Positions 8,435 through 18,500 of a DNA stretch of 64,000 nucleotides are shown piece by piece. The notes under the pieces were generated by a model that had not been told where the DNA came from, made no database searches, and saw only the letters and a list, made by a program, of their open reading frames with translations. How positions within the stretch are numbered: position 1 is the first letter of the stretch; each line of letters starts with the position of its first letter. Position numbers and translations under genes: made by a program. The stretch comes from Gammaproteobacteria bacterium (GTDB lineage: Bacteria; Pseudomonadota; Gammaproteobacteria; Pseudomonadales; Azotimanducaceae), in contig VYDB01000042.1 of assembly GCA_009843635.1 (NCBI GenBank), positions 1-64,000 on the forward strand, written 5' to 3'.

Positions 8435-9720
8435 CGGTGGCGGATCTCGCCGTTGCCGAAGACGACGTACTTTTCCGTGGTCAGGCCGTTGAGGCCAACT
8501 GGGCCGCGGGCGTGCAGCTTGTCGGTGGAGATGCCGATTTCGGCGCCCAGGCCGTACTCCATGCCGTCGGCGAACTGGGTGCTGGCGTTGACCATCACCG
8601 ATGCGGAGTCCACTTCCGTCATAAACCGGCGGGTTTTGCCGTAGTCGTTGCTGACGATGACATCGGTGTGCTGCGACCCGTAGCGGTTGATGTGCTCGAT
8701 GGCCTGGTCGATGCCATCGACGACGCGCACCGCGAGCACCGGGGCCAGGTACTCCGCGCTCCAGTCCGCCTCCGAGGCCGCCTCGGCTTCGGGCAACCAG
8801 CCCCGCGACCGTTCGCAGCCACGCAGCTCCACCCCGGCCTGGCCGAAGCGCTGGCCCAAGCCGGGCAGCACCGCCTCGGCGATGCCTTCCGCCACCAGCA
8901 GCGTCTCCAAAGCATTGCAGACCGCGTACTTCTCGGTCTTGGAGTTGTAGGCGATGGACATGGCCATCGCCGCATCGGCCGCATCGTCAATGTAAACGTG
9001 GCAGATGCCGTCGAGATGCTTGATGACCGGAATGCGCGATTCCCGCGATATGCGCTCGATCAGGCCCTTGCCCCCGCGCGGCACGATCACATCGACACAG
9101 TCCTCAAGCTGCAGCAGGGCGCCGACCGCAGCCCGATCCACGGTGCGCACCAGTTGCACCGCGGCGGCAGGCAGCCCGGCCTCGTCGAGGGCGTCGGTGA
9201 CGCAAGCGGCGATGGCGCGATTGGATTCAATGGCCTCCGAGCCGCCCCGCAATATGCAGGCATTGCCGCTCTTCAAGCACAGGCTCGCCGCCTCCACGGT
9301 GACGTTGGGGCGGGATTCGTAGATGATGCCAATCACCCCGAGCGGCACGCGCATGCGGCCCACCTGGATGCCGGTGGGCCGATAGCGCAGATCGGTCACT
9401 TCGCCGACCGGATCCGGCAGTTGCGCCACTTCCCCGACGCCCGCGATCATGCGGTCGATGGCGCGGTCATCGAGCTGCAGGCGGTCGAGCAGGGAGGCGT
9501 CGATGCCGCGCTGCGCTGCCGCCGTCATGTCCTTGGCGTTGGCCGCCTTGAGCGCGCCCCTGGCCTCGTCGAGACGGCGGGCCGTCGCCGCCAGTGCCTG
9601 GGCCTTGAGCGCCGAATCCGCCACTGCCATGGCCCGCGACGCCTGCCGGGCAGCGATGCCCATCTGGCGCATCTCCGCCTGCACCGCGGATGGTCCGTTG
9701 CCTGATGCCGAATCGTTCAT
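8431..9720 (-). CDS. proA: Gamma-glutamyl phosphate reductase ProA
   Basis: NADPH-dependent reductase that converts gamma-glutamyl phosphate to glutamate semialdehyde in proline synthesis. The 429-aa length is standard. Recognisable segments include [30 protein letters not shown], the catalytic-cysteine segment [14 protein letters not shown] and [15 protein letters not shown], ending with the typical [14 protein letters not shown]. The start is an ATG at 9720. It overlaps nadD by 4 bp and is the first gene of the minus-strand run after the LON-domain gene. No proB lies within the window. Confidence 0.97.
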   Translation of the reverse strand: MNDSASGNGPSAVQAEMRQMGIAARQASRAMAVADSALKAQALAATARRLDEARGALKAANAKDMTAAAQRGIDASLLDRLQLDDRAIDRMIAGVGEVAQLPDPVGEVTDLRYRPTGIQVGRMRVPLGVIGIIYESRPNVTVEAASLCLKSGNACILRGGSEAIESNRAIAACVTDALDEAGLPAAAVQLVRTVDRAAVGALLQLEDCVDVIVPRGGKGLIERISRESRIPVIKHLDGICHVYIDDAADAAMAMSIAYNSKTEKYAVCNALETLLVAEGIAEAVLPGLGQRFGQAGVELRGCERSRGWLPEAEAASEADWSAEYLAPVLAVRVVDGIDQAIEHINRYGSQHTDVIVSNDYGKTRRFMTEVDSASVMVNASTQFADGMEYGLGAEIGISTDKLHARGPVGLNGLTTEKYVVFGNGEIRHR

Positions 9721-9773
9721 TTTGGACTGTTGGATGGTTGGTTTGCGTAGCGGGGCAGTTTAGTCGGGCAAAA

Positions 9774-10376
9774 TTAGCCCCGCAAACGGGTCACCAGTCG
9801 GCGCAGTTCGTTGAGCCGCTCCTTGGGCGAACCCAACTGCAGCAGCGACTGCTTGATTTCCGGCTCCACCGGCAGCAGTTCCGCAAGTTGCCGGCTGACC
9901 GCGCCCGCGTCCTCGAAATCGACTTCCAGACCGAGCTTCTCCACCATCGGGTGCTTGAGCAGCGCCTTGAGGATGTCGATCAGGGGCTGGTCGGCCTCAC
10001 CGAGCGTCCCCGCAGGTTCGTCAGGCAGGGTTTCGACCAAGCCGCAGAGCAGGTGATCACCCTGCTCCCAAGTCTTGTGGATGCGGAATTTGGCGCCCCC
10101 TTCGACGACGATGCCGAGCAATCCGCCGTCGAGCGCATTGAAGTCCACCACCCGGGCCTCGGTGCCCACCTCGAAGATCTCCGGCTGCGGGGTGTCATCG
10201 CCCACCCGCGCATCGACGCCGCTGCGAATGAGCACGATGCCGAACGGACCGTTTTCCCGCATCCGTTCGCTGACCATGTCGAGGTAGCGAGGCTCGAATA
10301 TCCGCAACGGCAGCCGCCCGCCCTCAAAGAGCACCACGCCGAGCGGGAACAGCGGGATTTCGCGCAAGTCTGCCAT
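9774..10376 (-). CDS. LON peptidase substrate-binding domain protein
   Basis: Stand-alone Lon N-terminal domain protein of 200 aa without ATPase or protease domain. The N-terminus IPLFPLGVVLFEGGRLPLRIFEPRYLDMV is diagnostic of the family. The second half is helical and charged (PKERLNELRRLVTRLRG). Such proteins are widespread in proteobacteria, but their function is not established; a role in substrate recognition or protein quality control is only inferred. It sits 53 bp upstream of proA on the same strand, with the divergent uppP gene on its other side, so a promoter probably lies in the 103-bp gap 10377-10479. Confidence 0.85.
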   Translation of the reverse strand: MADLREIPLFPLGVVLFEGGRLPLRIFEPRYLDMVSERMRENGPFGIVLIRSGVDARVGDDTPQPEIFEVGTEARVVDFNALDGGLLGIVVEGGAKFRIHKTWEQGDHLLCGLVETLPDEPAGTLGEADQPLIDILKALLKHPMVEKLGLEVDFEDAGAVSRQLAELLPVEPEIKQSLLQLGSPKERLNELRRLVTRLRG

Positions 10377-10479
10377 CAGGGGACTTTAGCATTGATTCCA
10401 GTCAACGCCCCTTGATCGCCCCTTGGTCACACATCTCGCCTAAGCCATAATTCGGTCCCCTTGCCGATGAACAGGGCCC

Positions 10480-11280
10480 TTGGATCGCCTGCAGACAATC
10501 ACCTTGGCGCTGTTGCAGGGCGTCACCGAATTCCTGCCCATTTCGAGTGCCGCCCACCTCATCCTGGCATCCGAGCTGACGGGATGGCCGGATCAAGGCC
10601 TTGCTTTCGACATCGCCGTGCACTTGGGCTCCCTGGTCGCGGTGCTTGCCTACTACCGCCGCGATTGCGCCGCCTTCGCCGTCAGCGCTTGGGGTGGGCT
10701 GCGCCACCGGCGCCGCGATGCGCAACTCGACCTGCTGCTCAAGATCGCGGTCGCCACCCTGCCGCTGGCGCTGTGCGGGCTGGCCCTGCGCGATCTGGTG
10801 GCCAACGAACTGCGCAACGGCTGGGTCATTGCCACCGCCACCCTGACCTTCGCCTTTGCGCTTTGGTGGGCCAACGGCCAGCGCGGCGAGCGCGAGCTGC
10901 TCGGCTGGCGCGAGGCGCTGCTGATCGGCTTGGCCCAAGCGCTGGCCATCGTACCTGGCGTGTCCCGCTCAGGCATCACCATCAGCGCCGCCCTGCTGAT
11001 CGGCCTGTCGCGTCCCGCCGCCGCGCGGTTCGCCTTCCTGCTCGCCATACCCGCGATCACCGGCGCCGCCCTGATGGCTTGGATGGAACTTCCCGCTGAC
11101 GCCCGGGGCGCCCAACTCCCGGACTTAGGCCTAGGCGCCGCCATCGCCGGGCTCAGCGCCTACGCCTGCATACGCTTGTTCATCGCCCTGATCGAGCGCA
11201 TCGGCCTGATGCCCTATGTCTATTACCGGCTGGCGCTCGGCGCTACGCTCTTCATGCTGCTGTCATGGTCCATTCACTGA
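10480..11280 (+). CDS. uppP: Undecaprenyl-diphosphate phosphatase UppP (BacA)
   Basis: Integral membrane phosphatase that recycles undecaprenyl diphosphate to the monophosphate carrier for wall synthesis; overproduction confers bacitracin resistance in other species. The 266-aa sequence has about eight transmembrane segments and both signature motifs: EFLPISSAAHLIL near residue 17 (catalytic glutamate and serine) and PGVSRSGITI in the second half. The start is a TTG at 10480; no ATG or GTG in a suitable position was found and the ribosome binding site is weak. It is functionally allied with the cell-wall genes on the other strand. Confidence 0.95.
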   Translation: MDRLQTITLALLQGVTEFLPISSAAHLILASELTGWPDQGLAFDIAVHLGSLVAVLAYYRRDCAAFAVSAWGGLRHRRRDAQLDLLLKIAVATLPLALCGLALRDLVANELRNGWVIATATLTFAFALWWANGQRGERELLGWREALLIGLAQALAIVPGVSRSGITISAALLIGLSRPAAARFAFLLAIPAITGAALMAWMELPADARGAQLPDLGLGAAIAGLSAYACIRLFIALIERIGLMPYVYYRLALGATLFMLLSWSIH

Positions 11281-11312
11281 CAACGCCTCTCCACAAAGAG
11301 ACGACAAAGCGT

Positions 11313-11342
11313 TTGTTAATCCGCCACCGCTTTCAGTATGGT
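11313..11342 (+). promoter_or_regulatory. Possible promoter before the NorQ-type ATPase gene
   Basis: A TTGTTA hexamer at 11313-11318 is followed after 18 bases by TATGGT at 11337-11342, each matching four of six bases of the sigma-70 consensus. A GCCACC/GGTGGC inverted repeat (11323-11345) overlaps the second hexamer. The ATG lies about 31 bases downstream. This is a weak match by eye. Confidence 0.25.
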
Positions 11343-11373
11343 GGCCGGTTCATACCCTAAGGAAGCCCGCCTC

Positions 11374-12225
11374 ATGACTGCGGCCATCGACGCCATCAAC
11401 TTTGCAACCCTCGAGACAGAGCCGTTCTACTTGCCCATTGGCGACGAAGTGGCGCTGTTCGAGGCCGCCTACGCGGCGCGGCTGCCGGTGTTGCTTAAAG
11501 GTCCGACCGGGTGTGGCAAGACGCGCTTCATCGAGCACATGGCCTGGCGGCTCTATCGGCAGCGGCGCAAGGCCCTGGACGTGCCGCTGGTCACCATTTC
11601 CTGCCACGAGGACCTGACCGCTACCGACTTGGTGGGGCGTTACCTGCTCAAGGGCGATGAGACCCTGTGGAGCGATGGCCCGCTGACCCGGGCCGTGCGC
11701 ACCGGCGCAATCTGCTATCTCGATGAGATCGTGGAGGCGCGCAAGGACACCACCGTGCTCATCCACTCGCTGACCGACCACCGGCGCATCCTGCCCATCG
11801 ACAAGACCGGCGAACTGGTCTCCGCGCACGGCGACTTCCTGCTGGTCATCTCCTACAATCCCGGTTACCAGAGCATCCTCAAGGATCTCAAGCACAGCAC
11901 CCGGCAGCGCTTCGTCAGCCTCGACTTCGACTATCCGGGGCGGGAGCGGGAAGCCGAGATCATCGCCCGGGAGGCGCATGTGGACGAGTCCCTCGCCGAA
12001 CGCCTGGCCGTGATTGGCGAGAAGGTGCGCAATCTCGGCGAGCATGGATTCGAGGAGGGGGTGAGCACCCGGCTCTTGATCTACGCCGCCCAGCTCATCC
12101 GCAACGGCATCGAAGCCCGCCGCGCCGCCGACATCGCCTTGGTCGCTGCCGTCTCCGACGACCGCACGGTGCAAGCCGCCTTGGCCGACATCGTGGATAC
12201 GGTGCTGCCAGCCATTGACCCGTGA
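11374..12225 (+). CDS. MoxR-class AAA+ ATPase, NorQ/CbbQ family
   Basis: AAA+ ATPase that, with its VWA-domain partner, remodels or inserts metal centres: NorQ for nitric oxide reductase, CbbQ for Rubisco activation. The protein is 283 aa from the ATG at 11374, chosen because AAGGAAG lies just upstream; an earlier in-frame ATG at 11338 adds 12 unlikely residues. Walker A is GPTGCGKT at 43-50, Walker B YLDE at about 115-118, and sensor 1 ISYNPGYQ follows. The stretch [18 protein letters not shown] is typical of NorQ/CbbQ. It overlaps the next gene by 4 bp. No norBC or Rubisco genes are in the window, so its client is unknown. Confidence 0.9.
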   Translation: MTAAIDAINFATLETEPFYLPIGDEVALFEAAYAARLPVLLKGPTGCGKTRFIEHMAWRLYRQRRKALDVPLVTISCHEDLTATDLVGRYLLKGDETLWSDGPLTRAVRTGAICYLDEIVEARKDTTVLIHSLTDHRRILPIDKTGELVSAHGDFLLVISYNPGYQSILKDLKHSTRQRFVSLDFDYPGREREAEIIAREAHVDESLAERLAVIGEKVRNLGEHGFEEGVSTRLLIYAAQLIRNGIEARRAADIALVAAVSDDRTVQAALADIVDTVLPAIDP

Positions 12226-14195
12226 TCGCGCTGGCCGATGTCGAGCAGCCCCTGGCGCTGTTCGCGGAGGGCATGAACGGCGCCTACCTGCACATCAAGC
12301 CCAGCGACGCCTTGAACGCTGGCCCCGCCGACGCCGTGCAAACGCGGGACACCCTCTATTTGCCCGAAGCCATCGACGCCGTTGAACCGGGCATCTACCG
12401 GGCGCTCGCCCTGCAGCAGATCGCCCGGCGGGAGTTCGGCGGCATCGGCTTCGAACTGAGCACGGCTTATGCGCGCCTGCCAACCTTGGATCGGTTGCCG
12501 AAACCCCAAGCGCTGTCCCGGCCCAGCGATCGCTGGCTGTTCTACCATCACTTCCCCAACCCGCGCTTGGCCGCCGAGCTGTTTGAAGCCTTCGAGCGGG
12601 TTCGCATCGACGCCGCCATGTGCCGCGCCTATCCCGGCATCAGGCCTCACCTGGGCGCTTGCCACCACTACTTGCAGGGTTCGGGACTGGCCAGCAGCCC
12701 GGCGGCGCGGTCGCTGCTGCGCTTTCAGCTTGGTGAGCCCGCCACCGATGCCATGAGCCAAGTCCTGCATCCCTTGGCCAAGGGATTGCTGGCGCCGAGC
12801 GCAGACATCTACGACGCCGCAGCCGCCACCCAGAGTGCGCTTCTCCTGCTCGGCGCCGAACCGGGCGAAGCATTGGAAGACGCACTGACGCTCGAAGCCA
12901 CCGCCGCCGAGTGGGCCGAACGGGAAGCCCGCCTGGAGGATTGGGAGGAGGAGCTGCGCCAGGCGGACGGCCACCTGCTGGCGGTGGAGATGTTGGAAAG
13001 CGAGCAGTTGGAAGCCACCCGCACCGAGGGCGGCGGCGGCGAAATTCGCAAGGATGAACTGGACATCAAACGCATCAAGGCGGAACGGGACCAACTGGCG
13101 CGGCGCATCGGCCTGGAGCGCTCTGCCGTGCGCGATGCGCTGGGCGACGACAATGCCGGTGCGCGCAGCTACCGATACGACGAGTGGGACTTCCACCGCC
13201 ACGGCTACCGCCGCAACTGGTGCCGCCTGTTCGAGCAAACCCTAAACCCCCAGGACGATGCGGACCTGGATGCCATCCGCCAAGCCATCAGCGCTTGGCG
13301 CCGCCAAGCCCAGCAGCCCTTGGAGCAGATCAAGCCCCAAGGCTACCGCCGCTGCTGGGCGCTTCCCGACGGCGATGAAATCGACCTCAACGCCGTGGTC
13401 GCCGCCCGCCAGGACTTGAGAGCGGGCCGCTCGCCCAGCGAACGGCTCTACAGCCGCCGGGAGAAGGTGCACCGCGACGTGTGCGCCGCGCTGCTGGTGG
13501 ATCTATCCGCCTCCACCGACGACCCCGTGGAGGATGATCCGCCCGCGCCTGCACTGCCGCCAGACTCGACCGGCCATTCGGCCCGCCCAACGCCCAACCT
13601 GCGCGACCCCTACGAGGACGACAGCACCCTCTGGTCCGGCGTCAGCGAATCGCCCGCGCCGCCCAAGCGGCGCATCATCGACGTGCAAAAGGAGGCCGCC
13701 GCCGTCCTCGCCGCGGCCCTCGAACGATTGGGCGACAGCTACGGCATCTACGGCTTCTCCGGATACGGGCGCGACTGCGTGGAGTTCTACGTCGCCAAGG
13801 ACCTGCGCCAGACCCTCAACGCCCGCGCCTTGGCCGCCATCGCCGCCATGCAGCCCAAGCGCAGCACCCGCATGGGGCCGGCCATCCGCCACGCCGTCCG
13901 CAAGCTCAACGAATCGGGCAACGCCCTGAAGGTGCTGCTCATCATCAGTGACGGCTTCCCCCAGGACTGCGACTACGGCCCGGTGCGCGGCGACCACGAA
14001 TACGGCCTGCACGACACCGCCAAGGCGCTGGCCGAAGCCGCGAGCAAGGGCATTGAAACCTTCTGCGTGACGGTGGACCGATCCGGCCACGACTACTTAA
14101 AGCGCATGTGCCCGCAGGCCCGCTACGCAGTGATCGAGGAGGTGGAGGATCTGCCCGAGGCCTTGACCAAGGTCTATGCGGCCCTGACCGGCTGA
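12222..14195 (+). CDS. VWA-domain protein, NorD/CbbO family
   Basis: Partner of the preceding ATPase. The 657-aa protein has a long helical N-terminal region, a charged coiled segment at about 215-290, and a C-terminal von Willebrand A domain. The MIDAS metal site is visible as DLSAS (Asp427, Ser429, Ser431), with [11 protein letters not shown] and LLIISDGFP supplying the later threonine and aspartate positions. The segment [18 protein letters not shown] is typical of NorD/CbbO. Translation starts at a GTG overlapping the ATPase stop, so the two are coupled. In characterised systems the VWA protein recruits the client for remodelling; which client is used here cannot be read from the neighbourhood. 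Confidence 0.88.
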   Translation: MIALADVEQPLALFAEGMNGAYLHIKPSDALNAGPADAVQTRDTLYLPEAIDAVEPGIYRALALQQIARREFGGIGFELSTAYARLPTLDRLPKPQALSRPSDRWLFYHHFPNPRLAAELFEAFERVRIDAAMCRAYPGIRPHLGACHHYLQGSGLASSPAARSLLRFQLGEPATDAMSQVLHPLAKGLLAPSADIYDAAAATQSALLLLGAEPGEALEDALTLEATAAEWAEREARLEDWEEELRQADGHLLAVEMLESEQLEATRTEGGGGEIRKDELDIKRIKAERDQLARRIGLERSAVRDALGDDNAGARSYRYDEWDFHRHGYRRNWCRLFEQTLNPQDDADLDAIRQAISAWRRQAQQPLEQIKPQGYRRCWALPDGDEIDLNAVVAARQDLRAGRSPSERLYSRREKVHRDVCAALLVDLSASTDDPVEDDPPAPALPPDSTGHSARPTPNLRDPYEDDSTLWSGVSESPAPPKRRIIDVQKEAAAVLAAALERLGDSYGIYGFSGYGRDCVEFYVAKDLRQTLNARALAAIAAMQPKRSTRMGPAIRHAVRKLNESGNALKVLLIISDGFPQDCDYGPVRGDHEYGLHDTAKALAEAASKGIETFCVTVDRSGHDYLKRMCPQARYAVIEEVEDLPEALTKVYAALTG

Positions 14196-14258
14196 ACTTG
14201 CAATGGCTCGGCCAATGGGCAAACCTTCGCCGCAGCGCTTGAACGTCAGGACAGCGAA

Positions 14259-15422
14259 TTGCGTTTTCTGGAGGTCATCAGCGGCTGGGTCAACCGCTAT
14301 TTCTCCAACGAGGAGGCCATCTACCTAGTCGCCCTGTTGGTGGTGGGATTTCTCGTGCTGTTCACCTTGGGCGGCGTGCTGGCCCCGGTGCTCACCGGCT
14401 TGGTGCTGGCCTTCCTGCTGCAGGGGCTGGTCAAGCAGCTCGTGGATTGGCGGGTGCCCGAGGTTGGGGCGGTGTGGTTGGCCTTCCTGCTGTTCATCGG
14501 CGTCCTGACCGCGCTGGCGCTGTTCGTCGCGCCGCTGGTCTGGCAGCAGCTCCGCGCCTTGGTGGAGGCCCTGCCGGGCCTTGTGGGCCGCGGGCGGGAA
14601 GCCGCCGGCGATCTCGCGCTAGCCTTCCCGGAGCTGCTTACCGAAGCCCAGATCACCCAATGGCTGGAAGCGGCCACCAACCAAGTCGGCAGCATTGGCG
14701 CATCCGCCTTGGAAGCCTTGGTCGCCAACCTGTCGTCCATGGTGGGCATCCTCATCTACTTGGTGCTGGTGCCCATCTCGGTGTTCTTCTTCCTGAAGGA
14801 CCGGCGCCGGATCATGGGTTGGTTGCTCTCCGCAATGCCTAGGAAGCGCTCCCTCATCCAGCGCGTTGGCGAAGAGATGAACCAGCAGCTCGCCAACTAC
14901 GTGCGCGGCAAGTTCATCGAAATCCTCATCGTCGGCTTCGTCACCTTTGTCACCTTCACCCTGCTGGGCCTGAACTACGCCGCTCTGTTGGGCGTGCTGG
15001 TCGGCGTCTCGGTGCTGATTCCCTTCGTCGGCGCGGCGGTGGTCACCATTCCGGTGGCCTTGGTGGGCATCATTCAGTTCGGCTGGTCCTGGGAGCTGGC
15101 CTACGTCATGGCTGCCTACGGCATCATCCAGGCGTTGGATGGCAACGTGCTGGTGCCGCTGCTGTTCTCCGAAGCCGTGGACCTGCACCCGATCACCATC
15201 ATCGTTGCCGTGCTGGCCTTCGGCGGCTTGTGGGGGGTCTGGGGCGTGTTCTTCGCCATCCCCCTGGCCACGCTGATCAAGGCCATCATCAATGCTTGGC
15301 CGCGGGAGATGGGCGGCGGGGCCGAAGATTTCGCTAGCAATTCCCGGAGCGAGGGCGTCCCGCCCTCGATGGGAAGCACTGGTTCAATTCGAGGGCAAGA
15401 TGCCCTCGCTCCGCCAGAATGA
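14259..15422 (+). CDS. AI-2E transporter (PerM/TqsA) family membrane protein
   Basis: Member of the AI-2E exporter superfamily (PF01594), polytopic permeases involved in export of signals or ions; the substrate is unknown. The 387-aa protein has about eight transmembrane helices with the family pattern: paired N-terminal helices, a central amphipathic region (WQQLRALVEALPGL), then LGLNYAALLGVLVGVSVLIPFVG and the conserved C-terminal GGLWGVWGVFFAIPLATL. The start is a TTG at 14259 with AGGA upstream. Residues from about 363 onward are not native-looking: they are encoded by a palindromic repeat that runs through the stop codon. Without it the protein would be close to the usual length of about 360 aa. 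Confidence 0.85.
   Translation: MRFLEVISGWVNRYFSNEEAIYLVALLVVGFLVLFTLGGVLAPVLTGLVLAFLLQGLVKQLVDWRVPEVGAVWLAFLLFIGVLTALALFVAPLVWQQLRALVEALPGLVGRGREAAGDLALAFPELLTEAQITQWLEAATNQVGSIGASALEALVANLSSMVGILIYLVLVPISVFFFLKDRRRIMGWLLSAMPRKRSLIQRVGEEMNQQLANYVRGKFIEILIVGFVTFVTFTLLGLNYAALLGVLVGVSVLIPFVGAAVVTIPVALVGIIQFGWSWELAYVMAAYGIIQALDGNVLVPLLFSEAVDLHPITIIVAVLAFGGLWGVWGVFFAIPLATLIKAIINAWPREMGGGAEDFASNSRSEGVPPSMGSTGSIRGQDALAPPE
15345..15413. repeat. Palindromic repeat, copy B (paired inverted units, inside permease gene)
   Basis: Two hairpins lie head to head. The first is GAGGGCG-TCC-CGCCCTC (15351-15367), nearly identical to the copy at 7749. The second is CGAGGGCA-AGA-TGCCCTCG (15390-15408). The outer ends, CGGAGCGAGGGC and GCCCTCGCTCCG, are exact inverse complements, so the whole unit can fold as one large cruciform. 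This composite layout resembles a BIME. It encodes the last residues of the upstream permease (SRSEGVPPS and RGQDALAPPE). Confidence 0.7.
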
Positions 15423-15439
15423 ACAGCACAAGAAACACG

Positions 15440-15468
15440 TTGAAATACAGTTGTTACATGGCTAGAGT
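15440..15468 (+). promoter_or_regulatory. Candidate sigma-70 promoter for the TonB receptor
   Basis: TTGAAA at 15440-15445 (five of six consensus bases) and TAGAGT at 15463-15468 (four of six) are separated by exactly 17 bases, upstream of the receptor ATG at 15558. This would leave a leader of roughly 80 nucleotides. Read by eye only. Confidence 0.4.
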
Positions 15469-15557
15469 TGGCTCCCACCAAGGGGTAGGCCGTGCTTCGT
15501 TCCTGCGCGGCTTGTTCGGGAAGTAACCAGTTTTTCCTTGTAAGGGGGGAATGGATC

Positions 15558-18500
15558 ATGTTGAGACCGCTTTTTTCCACCATCATCGCGGGGCTGCTGC
15601 TGGCGCCCGTCGCCGCATTCGCCCAGGAGGCGGACGAGGACGGCCAGGGCCAGCGCACGGGACGGCAAATCGAAGAGGTTGTCGTCACCGCCGAGCGGCG
15701 CGAATCCACCGTGCAGGACACCGCCATCTCCATCACCGCTTTCACCGGCGAGTTCATCGAGGACTTCGGGCTGCGCAACCAGGAGGACCTGCAGAACTAC
15801 CTGCCGGCCACCACGATTCAGCCTTATGACCTTTCTGTGCGCGGCGTCGGTCGCCTCTACCGGGCACTCGGTGGCGACCCCGGCGTGGCCACCTATTTTG
15901 ACGGCGCCTACTCGGAGGACTTCGGCATCGCCTCCACCGAGGGCGGCCTGTTCGACCTTGAGCGCATCGAGGTGCTGCGCGGTCCGCAGGGCACGCTCTA
16001 CGGCCGCAACGGCTTGGGCGGCGCGGTGAACTTCCACAGCAAGAAGCCGAGCGACGAGTTCGAGGGCGAGATCAAGGCCATCTACGGCGGCTACGAGACC
16101 AAGGAAATCTTCGGCATGCTCACCGGCCCGATCATCAAGGACGTGCTCAACGCCCGCGCCACCGGCGTAAAGCGCACCCGCGACGGCTTCGTCAAGGAGT
16201 ACGGCGACGGCCCGGACCTCAACTCCTACGGGGATGAGAACTACACGCTATCCCTTGAGTGGATGCCGGCGGACAACCTAACCGTTTACGTCCGCGGCAA
16301 CGAGCGCAGCTACCGCCGGGAGATGTCCGGAGCCCAGGGCGCTGGTGCCATCATCGTCAGCGAAATGGGCGGCCTTCCGGACCCGGTAACGGGCGGAAAG
16401 CGCTGGTCCAGCGTGCCGCAACTGAGCTGGCGGGCCGTTCAAAACCCCAATGATCCCAATTCAGTGAGGTGCGCCAGCGCCACCGATCGTTCCGTGCCGG
16501 ACTGCATCGTGCCAGTGGGTCTTGTGCCGTACATTAACGACTCGGCGCAGGGATCGATTCCCGGCACCGGTGTGTACATGTTCGACCACGACGGCAATGT
16601 TCGCTACGCGCAGCCCGTCGTTGCTGGCGTCGACAGCACGGGTACCACGAGCGGCTTTGAGAACCCCGCCTACCAAGCCTACGGAAATCCGGCCTTGGTC
16701 AACATTCTTAATGAGACCACCATTGGCCCTGGGACCAAGCTCCCGCGGCTCGACGGCGACGACCTGAAGACCTACACCAACGGCCTCAATGACGAGTTCT
16801 TCGACCATCAGGCTGCCTACGCCAGCGTGACTTGGGACGTGAGTGAGAATCTCACCTTCAAGTACATCGGTGCCTACACCGACTACTTCTACGACCGCAC
16901 CACCGAGCACGACCGTACCGGCCTGCCGCACGACCGGCAGTTCTACGCCGCCCAAGAGAACGAGAACTTTCAGCACGAATTGCAGATGTTCCTCGACATC
17001 GGCGACAACATCACCTTGACCGGTGGGGCCTTCTACTACGCCAACGACATCGATCAGCAACTGGACTTCTACTCACCCGATGGTTGGTCCAAGTACACCG
17101 ATGATCAGTCCACGGGCGGGAACTACTACAACGGCCTGCCCCCCGATCTGTGGTTGTGCCCAACCCCTGGAGGCCCCCTCTGCCTGCCTGGGTATCAGTC
17201 CAGCATGATCAATCACCGGACCGCGCAAGGGAACGCCGTTGCGTCCGAGCCCTCGCCCGAAAACGGCTACCTGACGGGATCGGGCATTGCTTTTTCGCCT
17301 TGGCATGGCGACAACTTTGGCACCACGGGTCGAGTTGACCACGGTCCAGTCTCCGACGGCACCACCTTCATCTGGGACACCGAAAACCGGACGACGGCAA
17401 AGGCAGTTTACTTGCAAGGCGAATGGCAGATGAACGAGACCTTCGCGCTAACGCTGGGCATACGCTGGGCGGAAGACGAGAAGGAAGCGGAGGAAAACCT
17501 GTTCCTGTATCGGGAGCAGCTAGGCATGTTGCCCGCACTGTTCTGCTCATTGGCCCTAGGCAATTCAGTGCCTTGCGGCGATGACCCGGTCAACCCGGAC
17601 TTCAACGTCACTCTCGCCGAATACAACCAGAACGTGACGGGCGCACTCGATGCGAACGGCAACGTCGTCAATTTCAACACCTTGAGGGCCATGGGTGTCC
17701 CCCATGCGCTGGGGCTGTACCGCAGCTTCGAGCGCACCTATGACGACATCACTTGGCGTGTCAACATCGACTACACGCCCACCGATGACGACTTGGTGTA
17801 CTTCTCCGTCACCACGGGCTATCGCGCCGGCGGGTTCAACCTTGGCTACTATGCGCCCACGCCCACCTACGACAACGAGAGCATCACCGCCTACGAGCTG
17901 GGTTACAAAGGCCAACTCATGGATGGAACCCTGCAGTTGAATGCTTCGGCCTACTATTACGACTACAAGGACATCAGCCTGCAGTACGCCGAGCTCAGCC
18001 CTCTCGTAGGCATTGGCACTTCCGTGATCAACGCGCCGGGGGCGAGAACCTACGGCACGGAAGTCGACGTGCTGTGGCTGGTAACCGATAACCTGACCTT
18101 GGGCGGAACTTACAGCTACTCCAACGCACGGTACGACGGCGAGCTTCCGACGGACCAGCAGGTGGTAGACCGCAACAACCCCTATGCGCCGGAAGGCGTC
18201 TACACCTTGGCGGAATTGAGGGTGCCCATCGATGGCGAGCCCCTGCCTCGGGTGCCGTTCCACAAGGCCACCGCCTGGGCGGAATACACCCAAAGCCTCG
18301 GCAACAACGGTCGCCTCATCTACCTGAGCTCTATCAACTGGACGGATGAATTCCCGGCGGCAGGCCGTCCGCTGCGCGACGGCCCGTTGACCACTGCACC
18401 GTCGTTCGCCCGTTGGGATGCCCGTGTTAGCTGGATGAGCGCCAGCGAACAGTGGAACGTGTCCGGGTTCGTGAACAACATCCTCGACAAGGTCGGGGTG

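Noticed and set aside
8437-9705. 422-codon plus-strand frame across proA
   Set aside because: Antisense to proA, histidine- and arginine-rich shadow translation.
11374-14195. Reading the ATPase/VWA pair as proof of denitrification or carbon fixation
   Set aside because: No nitric oxide reductase or Rubisco gene is present in the window, so only the family relation can be stated.
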